A DNA stretch of 64,000 bases, from contig DBUB01000010.1 of assembly GCA_002307725.1 (NCBI GenBank), positions 958,410-1,022,409 of the forward strand. The letters are read 5' to 3'. Positions within the stretch are counted from its first letter, which is position 1. Every line of letters starts with the position of its first letter. Origin of the DNA: Alphaproteobacteria bacterium UBA1301 (lineage in GTDB: Bacteria; Pseudomonadota; Alphaproteobacteria; Micropepsales; Micropepsaceae). The notes under the pieces were generated by a model that ran no database searches, had not been told where the DNA came from, and saw only the letters and a program-made list of their open reading frames with translations. The position numbers and the translations under genes are program-made. Shown piece after piece: positions 59,192 through 64,000 of this stretch.

Positions 59192-59479
59192 CTACCCACG
59201 CTTGCGTTTCAACGCCGCAGACGTGATCGCTTTCAGGTGGGCTTCCAATTCGTCGCCGCTGTCAAATACCCGATACCGCCCGGCGTCGATGTCGTCGATA
59301 CCCAGTTGGACGGCGTCGCGCAGCGCCTTCAGCTTGGCCGCGTTCTCGGCTTCCTGCTGTTCGATCAGGCGCAAGCCTTCGCGCATGACTTCGCTGGCAT
59401 TCTGATACCGCCCGGACGAGACCATCTTCTCGACGAATTTGGCTTGGCGGTCGGTCAAGACGACGTTGCGTGTGGGCAT
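59192..59479 (-). CDS. ParD-family type II antitoxin, unpaired
   Basis: A 95-residue ribbon-helix-helix antitoxin: TRNVVLTDRQAKFVEKMVSSGRYQNASEVMREGLRLIEQQEAE near residues 3-45 is the ParD/RHH pattern, and the charged C-terminus would wrap a ParE toxin. Start at MPTRN, with GGGAG upstream. In standard order parE follows parD, but only 43 bp remain before the convergent marC stop, so no partner is encoded. It may be solitary, defend against an incoming toxin, or be left over. Confidence 0.83.
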   Translation of the reverse strand: MPTRNVVLTDRQAKFVEKMVSSGRYQNASEVMREGLRLIEQQEAENAAKLKALRDAVQLGIDDIDAGRYRVFDSGDELEAHLKAITSAALKRKRG

Positions 59480-59542
59480 CGGGACGGCTCCCAATCTTCA
59501 ATTGGCATAATATGCCAATGTGACGAACCTGTCCATCGCCGC

Positions 59543-60520
59543 CTATTTTCCTGCCTTCGTTCCCTTCGTCCCTTCGTACTGCGCCACCGCTGGTTCGCTG
59601 CGATCGGTCGCGAAGCCGCGGAGCATACCGAGGGAGTTGTAGTCCAGCGCGACGTTGCCCTTGGCGTCGATGCCGATCATGCCACCTTCCGCCCCCACCG
59701 GTTTCAACACGTCGAACAATTCCTGTTGCATCGCCGTGGCCAGCGGCGTGTGCGCATAAGCGATGCGGTCGGCGGCGTCTTTGGCGGCATTGAAGCGGAT
59801 GAAGAACTCGCCGTGACCGGTGCCGGAAAACGCCGCCACGCCATCCGCCGCATAAACCCCGGCGCCGACAATCGGCGAGTCACCAACGCGGCCCGGCACC
59901 TTGGCATCGAAGCCGCCGGTAGAGGTCGCCGCCGCCAGATGACCACAGCGGTCGAGCGCCACCGCGCCCACGGTGCCATGCGGTTTCTCGGAGACAGGCT
60001 CCAGCTTGGGCTTGCCGGTGTTGTTGAAATAGTCCGGCGTCACGCGCACGGCGCCGAGCCCGAGCACATAATCCTGGCCGCGGTCGCCGACCACCAGCAC
60101 ATGACGATCCGCCTCCATCACCAGCCGCGCCGCCGCCACCGGATTCTTCAGCGCTGTCATGGAAGCCACCGCGCCCGAGCGCAGGCCATTGCCGTCCATG
60201 ATGGAGGCGTCGGTTTCCACTTGCCCGGCCGCATTGGCGATGGCGCCTTTGCCGGTGTTGAAACGGCCGGAATCTTCGAACGCCTTGACGATTTTCTCGA
60301 CCACATCCACCGCAGACGCGCCGTTCTGCAAATCCGCCCGCGCCGCGGTCAGCGCGGCCTTTATCGCCGCGAGCTGCGCCGTGCCGTCGCGCATCTTCGA
60401 CTGCGCCCCGCCATGCACGGCGACGGCGAACCGCGCTTGCGCGCTGCAGGTCCCGGCCGCATCGGCATCGGAGGTGACAAAAACCGCGCCGCATACCGCG
60501 GCCAGAAGCGCAAGTCGCAT
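59543..60520 (-). CDS. isoaspartyl peptidase/L-asparaginase
   Basis: A 325-residue Ntn-hydrolase with a signal peptide (RLALLAAVCGAVFVTSDADAA). The maturation site and nucleophile Thr are at HGTVGAVALD near residues 179-188. Other landmarks are VHGGA near 35, FEDSGRFNTGKGAIANAAG near 82-100, and GTGHGEFFIR near 238. The enzyme self-cleaves into two subunits and hydrolyses isoaspartyl dipeptides or asparagine. Probably periplasmic. Stands alone; the GT2 gene upstream is 29 bp away and may be co-transcribed. Confidence 0.92.
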   Translation of the reverse strand: MRLALLAAVCGAVFVTSDADAAGTCSAQARFAVAVHGGAQSKMRDGTAQLAAIKAALTAARADLQNGASAVDVVEKIVKAFEDSGRFNTGKGAIANAAGQVETDASIMDGNGLRSGAVASMTALKNPVAAARLVMEADRHVLVVGDRGQDYVLGLGAVRVTPDYFNNTGKPKLEPVSEKPHGTVGAVALDRCGHLAAATSTGGFDAKVPGRVGDSPIVGAGVYAADGVAAFSGTGHGEFFIRFNAAKDAADRIAYAHTPLATAMQQELFDVLKPVGAEGGMIGIDAKGNVALDYNSLGMLRGFATDRSEPAVAQYEGTKGTKAGK

Positions 60521-60549
60521 GGCGAATCCTTCAAAACGTCGCGGGGAGT

Positions 60550-61191
60550 TTAGCCTTGTCCGGCGAGGCTGTCCGAGGTCACACCGACCGGCGCCTGCAG
60601 ACGATCGCTGCCTTGCGGGGCGCGTTTGTTGACCGCGCGCGAACGCAGCATCAGCAGCCGCTTGGGGCCGATCCGGCGCACCAGATCGAGGTCTTCGCGC
60701 CCCACCTCGCGATAGCCGCCGAGCTGTTTGTACAGCCGCTTGGGGATGAGCAGGCCTTGATTGCCGTACGGCCGCTGAAACAGGGCGCAGCGCATCGCGG
60801 CAAAAACTTCGCTGCGGCGGGCGCCGCCTTCGAAATCATCGACCCCGAACTTAAAATACGCCGCCCGCGGATGCTCCAGCGACGAGCGCAGGATGAAAGC
60901 TTCCGCCTCGGTCTCCCAGCCGGGATCGAGCGCGGTTTCGGGATGCAGGAAGAGCAGCCAGTCGTGCCGCGCCGCCGCCGCCCCGGCGATGAGTTGCGCC
61001 GCGCGCGAGCGGCCCGCTTTTTTGATCCGCGCCCCGGCCGCATCGGCAATCAGCAGGGTTTCATCGGACGAGCCGCCGTCAGCGACAATCACCTCGCGCA
61101 CGACGCCGCGCACGGTGGCCACAATCAGGCTGTCGAAGCAGCGCGGCAGGCCGGTTTGAGCATTGAGAGTGGGGACGACGACAGAAATCAT
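60550..61191 (-). CDS. glycosyltransferase family 2 protein
   Basis: A 213-residue GT-A fold protein. ISVVVPTLNAQTGLPRCFDSL at residues 2-22 and VREVIVADGGSSDETL near 31-46 are GT2 signatures; the later DW-LFLHPE segment (LLFLHPETALDPGWE) replaces the DxD loop. It belongs to the short, single-domain branch found near carotenoid or lipid-glycoside genes in some bacteria, but acceptor and donor are unknown. No membrane anchor. Confidence 0.82.
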   Translation of the reverse strand: MISVVVPTLNAQTGLPRCFDSLIVATVRGVVREVIVADGGSSDETLLIADAAGARIKKAGRSRAAQLIAGAAAARHDWLLFLHPETALDPGWETEAEAFILRSSLEHPRAAYFKFGVDDFEGGARRSEVFAAMRCALFQRPYGNQGLLIPKRLYKQLGGYREVGREDLDLVRRIGPKRLLMLRSRAVNKRAPQGSDRLQAPVGVTSDSLAGQG

Positions 61192-61319
61192 GACGCCACT
61201 ATGACGGAGGACCGCTGCCTGCGAAATATCTAATCTGTCGCATATTTGGGCAGGAAAGATTGTTGCTCAAGGTTCGGGCGGGGGGCCCCAGATCGTCATA
61301 GCCGGGCTTCCCCCTATCC

Positions 61320-61413
61320 CGTCATGGCCGGGCTCGACCCGGCCATCCAGACTTTTTTCCCAGCATCACACCCGCTCGCCGACTGGATGGCCGCCTCAAG
61401 GGCGGCCATGACG
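61320..61413. repeat. palindromic repeat of the GGCCATCCAG type, copy 2
   Basis: CGTCATGGCCGGG...CCCGGCCATCCAG and ACTGGATGGCCGCC...GGCGGCCATGACG form two hairpins around a 30-bp spacer. It is the element at 40927-41018 in opposite orientation: the same arms in reversed order, with a different spacer. Confidence 0.85.
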
Positions 61414-61457
61414 GAAAGAGTGAGCAGGCGCTATCACAGGCCAACGGGATCATCGGT

Positions 61458-61571
61458 AGCTTCTACAAAGTCAGCGCCAAATATCTGCCGCTGTATGTCG
61501 CAGAGTTTCAGTCTCGGCGTACCAACCGATTGAACGCCGATATTTTTGGCGCAGCAATTATAAACGCCTAA
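61458..61571 (+). pseudogene. transposase remnant, IS1595/ISXO2-like C-terminus
   Basis: The frame reads SFYKVSAKYLPLYVAEFQSR, then RTNRLNADIFGAA and a stop. The KVSAKYLPLYVAEFQ...N(R/K)xNxxIF pattern is the C-terminal block of IS1595/ISXO2-type DDE transposases. Only about 38 codons remain and no start, catalytic residues or terminal repeats are visible. Its end overlaps the end of the next minus-strand gene. Confidence 0.7.
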
Positions 61572-62439
61572 GATCGTGCGCTGTCGTCAGTTCTGGTTCG
61601 CCCAAATCCTTCATATAGAGAAGCCCGATGGCAGTCCTTCCGATTTCAAATTTTCTGCGCGTTGGTTCGGAAGCACCAACCGCGCGTATTGTCAAAATAT
61701 GTGGCCCTTTCTCAATGGGCATTTTTGACCAAGCATTTTGTCCACCTGCTTGTGCGGCATAACAGAGGTGAAATCTCATCCCGTCATTTATTTCATCGCA
61801 CTCAGCTATATCAATAAAAACAGGGTTGTGCGGGGGCAAATTAAATTCCGGCTCATGCCCCATAATACTAGGCGTAATCGGGCGATCATCTGACCGTCTA
61901 AACGCGAGCGTCGGTGGTTCCCTCGTATCGATTTTATTAGCGTCCACAAGGCTATCTAGCCTCACACTGCATCCTACGAGACGTTCCCTCCCGGGATTGA
62001 GAACTTCTATGCGAAAAATTCGTTTGGCCGGTCCCTGAGCGTGTTTAGGCTCCGTGTGCTCAAAGTTTTGCTGCCCGGGAGCGAAGGTGATTTTTATGGT
62101 CGGACTGCGCTCTTGCTCCAGTTTATATGCACGTACCGTGAGTACACAGATCAATCCAACCGCCGTAATAACCAGCCCTACTGCAGCCCCGATCCACGAG
62201 GGCTGCGCATCTTGCGGGTGCGTAAGAGCCCATAGCGCCGATAGAAGAGCTATAAGAACGCCGACGATGGTGGATGCGCGGCCTAACACGTCTGTTTTCC
62301 ACGCGAGTCTGACGAGATATTCGAGGTATTCCCGCACGCTGCATTTCCTCGCGAGACGACGACTCCGACTGCCCGCGGAGAAGATACCGCAGTCGAACAT
62401 CACATGAGACCAAGTTCGACAAAAAGTAGGGGTGAGCAC
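61558..62439 (-). CDS. unknown membrane protein, AT-richer
   Basis: A 293-residue protein with two closely spaced transmembrane helices (residues about 55-72 and 82-102) and a mostly beta-strand C-terminal domain (RIFRIEVLNPGRERLVGCSVRL near 142-163; NPVFIDIAECDEINDGMRFHLCY near 203-225). The GTG start has AGGAGT at short spacing. No family is recognised. The coding sequence is AT-richer than its neighbours and sits between an IS remnant and the radical SAM gene, so it was probably acquired. Confidence 0.6.
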   Translation of the reverse strand: MLTPTFCRTWSHVMFDCGIFSAGSRSRRLARKCSVREYLEYLVRLAWKTDVLGRASTIVGVLIALLSALWALTHPQDAQPSWIGAAVGLVITAVGLICVLTVRAYKLEQERSPTIKITFAPGQQNFEHTEPKHAQGPAKRIFRIEVLNPGRERLVGCSVRLDSLVDANKIDTREPPTLAFRRSDDRPITPSIMGHEPEFNLPPHNPVFIDIAECDEINDGMRFHLCYAAQAGGQNAWSKMPIEKGPHILTIRAVGASEPTRRKFEIGRTAIGLLYMKDLGEPELTTAHDLRRL

Positions 62440-62522
62440 TTAACTCCTGTCAAATACTGGCTGATCGCCCGCCTCGCGTTTGTACTTGCTTTGTTCTCTG
62501 CGACACACTATCTTCCCATCCC

Positions 62523-63617
62523 ATGACGACAGTCCTCGACATCACCGCCGATCCGCGGCGCTTGCGCGGGCGGGGGGCCGTTTCCAACGCGGTGGGGCGC
62601 TACGAGCGCCATGCCCGGGTGCTGATTGACGATGGCTGGGATGAAGCCACCGGCGAAGACGCTCTGCCGCCGCTGCAGACCGAAATCAGCATCGACGCCA
62701 CCCGCACCATCATCACCCGCAATAAGTCGCCCGACATTTCCTTCGACCGTTCCATAAATCCCTACCGTGGTTGCGAGCATGGCTGCATTTATTGCTTCGC
62801 GCGGCCGACCCACGCTTATCTCGGCATGTCGCCGGGGGCCGATTTCGAGAGCCGGCTGTTCGTCAAACCCAATGCCGCCGAGCTGCTGGCCAAGGAATTG
62901 TCGGCGCCGGGCTATGTGCCCAAAACCATCGCCATCGGCACCAACACCGATCCCTATCAGCCGATCGAGAAGAAGCTGAAGATCATGCGGCAAGTGCTGG
63001 AAGTGCTGCGCGCCTTCCGCCATCCCGTCGGCATCGTCACCAAATCGGCGCTGGTGGCGCGCGACATCGACATTCTGGGGCCGATGGCCGAGATGGGCTT
63101 GGCGCGGGTGGCGCTGTCGGTCACCACCCTCGACCGCCGCCTCGCCCGCGCGATGGAGCCGCGCGCTGCCACGCCGTCCAAACGCCTGGAGGCGCTCCGT
63201 ATGCTGAGCGATGCGGGCATTCCCACTGCGGTGATGTTCGCGCCGATCATTCCGGCCCTCAACGACGGCGAAATGGAAGCCGTGCTCAGCGCCGCGCGTG
63301 ACGCGGGTGCGCGTTCGGCCGGGTATGTGCTGCTGCGGCTGCCTTTGGAGATCAAAGACCTGTTCCGCGAATGGCTGGAAGCTAACCGCCCCGATGCCGC
63401 GAGGCATGTGATGAGTCTGATCCGGCAAATGCGCGGCGGCAAGGATTACGACGCCGAATGGACCCAGCGCCAGCGCGGCACCGGGCCCTATGCCCAGATG
63501 CTGGCGCACCGATTCCGCATGGCCACCCGCCGCCTCGGCCTCGATCAGCACACGGAACTTCGCACCGACCTGTTCGCCCGCCCGCCCAAAGTGGGGGACC
63601 AGTTACAGCTATTGTGA
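62523..63617 (+). CDS. PA0069-type radical SAM protein (SPL-like)
   Basis: A 364-residue radical SAM enzyme. The cluster motif CEHGCIYC lies near residues 84-91, within RGCEHGCIYCFARPTHAYLG. IAIGTNTDPYQPIEKKLKIMRQVLE near 139-163 and TKSALVARDIDIL near 174-186 are typical of the branch related to spore photoproduct lyase (PA0069 family). The biological reaction is unknown. The N-terminus (residues 1-45) is basic and family-typical. Full length, transcribed toward the repeat-rich window end. Confidence 0.87.
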   Translation: MTTVLDITADPRRLRGRGAVSNAVGRYERHARVLIDDGWDEATGEDALPPLQTEISIDATRTIITRNKSPDISFDRSINPYRGCEHGCIYCFARPTHAYLGMSPGADFESRLFVKPNAAELLAKELSAPGYVPKTIAIGTNTDPYQPIEKKLKIMRQVLEVLRAFRHPVGIVTKSALVARDIDILGPMAEMGLARVALSVTTLDRRLARAMEPRAATPSKRLEALRMLSDAGIPTAVMFAPIIPALNDGEMEAVLSAARDAGARSAGYVLLRLPLEIKDLFREWLEANRPDAARHVMSLIRQMRGGKDYDAEWTQRQRGTGPYAQMLAHRFRMATRRLGLDQHTELRTDLFARPPKVGDQLQLL

Positions 63618-63636
63618 AATCACCTCCCCCTTGTAG

Positions 63637-63902
63637 CTACGGGATTCACATTTTTGTCTTTCCCTCTCCCCTTGTGGGAGAGGACGCAAAATCTTGCACT
63701 TAGCTGAGCACACCCCGCGAGGCCACACCGATGCGAAGCTAAGTGCTAGATTTTGCTGGTGAGGGGGGCGTGCCCCGTTACCCCTCACCTGAAAAATCAT
63801 CGGGGTTAGCGGCTCTCCTGTTTTGCGCTGCTCGACGATTGTGACGGAGCACCGCTAACGCCGTGATTTTTCTTCCTCTCCCTCAAGGCTACGGGATTCA
63901 CA
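63637..63902. repeat. complex inverted and direct repeats at the right edge
   Basis: The direct repeat CTACGGGATTCACA occurs at 63637-63650 and 63889-63902. Between the copies lie two imperfect inverted pairs: GCAAAATCTTGCACTTAGCT (63686) with its near-complement at 63737, and GAAAAATCATCGGGGTTAGC (63791) with its near-complement ending at 63872. Small hairpins such as CTCTCCCC-TTGT-GGGAGAG add to it. No gene is supported in this stretch. Confidence 0.75.
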
Positions 63903-64000
63903 CATTTCGCAGGTTCCATCCGTGTTTGATGGCGTGGAATTGGGTTAGGCCTCTGAGCATGACGATGGGGCCTGGTTTTCCGTAGTAGCCGGTCCAGCCG
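63898..64000 (-). CDS. C-terminal end of a gene entering from the right (unidentified, possibly a transposase)
   Basis: On the minus strand the window edge reads WTGYYGKPGPIVMLRGLTQF, then HAIKHGWNLRNV and a TGA stop. The composition is protein-like and the stop falls inside the repeat CTACGGGATTCACA. The GPIVMLRGL(T)xF stretch reminds me of the ends of some transposases, but I cannot name a family. Only about 33 residues are visible. Confidence 0.4.
   Translation of the reverse strand, partial: GWTGYYGKPGPIVMLRGLTQFHAIKHGWNLRNV

Noticed and set aside
1..64000. CRISPR arrays, tRNA or rRNA genes.
   Set aside because: No regularly spaced direct repeats and no cloverleaf with a GTTCGA-type T arm was noticed on either strand. 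A tRNAscan or Infernal run would be needed to exclude them formally.

Overview
The window is a high-GC chromosomal segment from an alphaproteobacterium. This rests on several gene neighbourhoods typical of that class: cysE next to a DUF3126 gene, ppdK-glyS-glyQ-methyltransferase-DUF2007 divergent from a polyprenyl diphosphate synthase, an ETF-QO/TPR/ispE block beside a family 4 uracil-DNA glycosylase, and nadABC next to a NUDIX/winged-helix NAD regulator of the NadQ type. I cannot place it below class; a TonB-dependent receptor and many short palindromic repeats fit several orders. I recognised no rRNA, tRNA, CRISPR array, prophage or complete insertion sequence.

Layout. 1-6.5 kb (minus strand): threonine dehydrogenase, a HAD hydrolase, a PAS protein, and an operon of membrane protein, rpe and heparinase-like protein. 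6.6-9.2 kb (plus): sdhC-sdhD-sdhA, with no sdhB following. 9.2-17.2 kb is an accessory-looking stretch: an AT-richer membrane protein gene, a type II toxin-antitoxin pair with two decayed antitoxin tails further on, a dispersed palindromic element, a dCMP deaminase, two DUF4019-like secreted proteins, a Tat-exported esterase, inorganic pyrophosphatase and a glycine-zipper protein. 17-24 kb: gamma-carbonic anhydrase, PhoH ATPase, HxlR and AraC regulators, and the cysE operon. 24-29 kb: nitroreductase and two related histidine kinases around queC-queE. 29-36.5 kb (plus): a KAS III-like enzyme, an HD phosphohydrolase, a tyrosine phosphatase translationally coupled to nadQ, then nadA-nadB-nadC. 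36.5-46.5 kb: SleB-like hydrolase, ppdK, glyS/glyQ, a methyltransferase, and the divergent prenyl synthase. 46.5-50.8 kb: a two-repeat secreted protein, a TonB receptor apparently inserted between a gene and a partial copy of its 3' end, and a sulfotransferase. 51-59 kb: ispE, TPR protein, ETF-QO, uracil-DNA glycosylase, lytic transglycosylase, moaB and MarC. 59-64 kb: a lone ParD-type antitoxin, isoaspartyl peptidase, glycosyltransferase, an IS1595-type transposase remnant, an unknown membrane protein, a radical SAM protein, and a repeat-rich end with the tail of one more gene.

How it fits together. Most genes are housekeeping: respiration (Sdh, ETF-QO), NAD synthesis, queuosine precursor synthesis, isoprenoid and ubiquinone side-chain synthesis, cysteine synthesis and glycyl-tRNA charging. 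Repeats and gene remnants mark where the segment has been rearranged: beside sdhA, between glyQ and glyS, inside the uracil-DNA glycosylase gene, around the TonB receptor, and at the right edge. I did not find a clearly new multi-gene system. The strongest leads are the nadQ-nadA intergenic region (paired 18-bp repeats, a leader hairpin and two opposite-strand terminators), the in-frame repeat inside the uracil-DNA glycosylase, and the serially decayed antitoxin copies.
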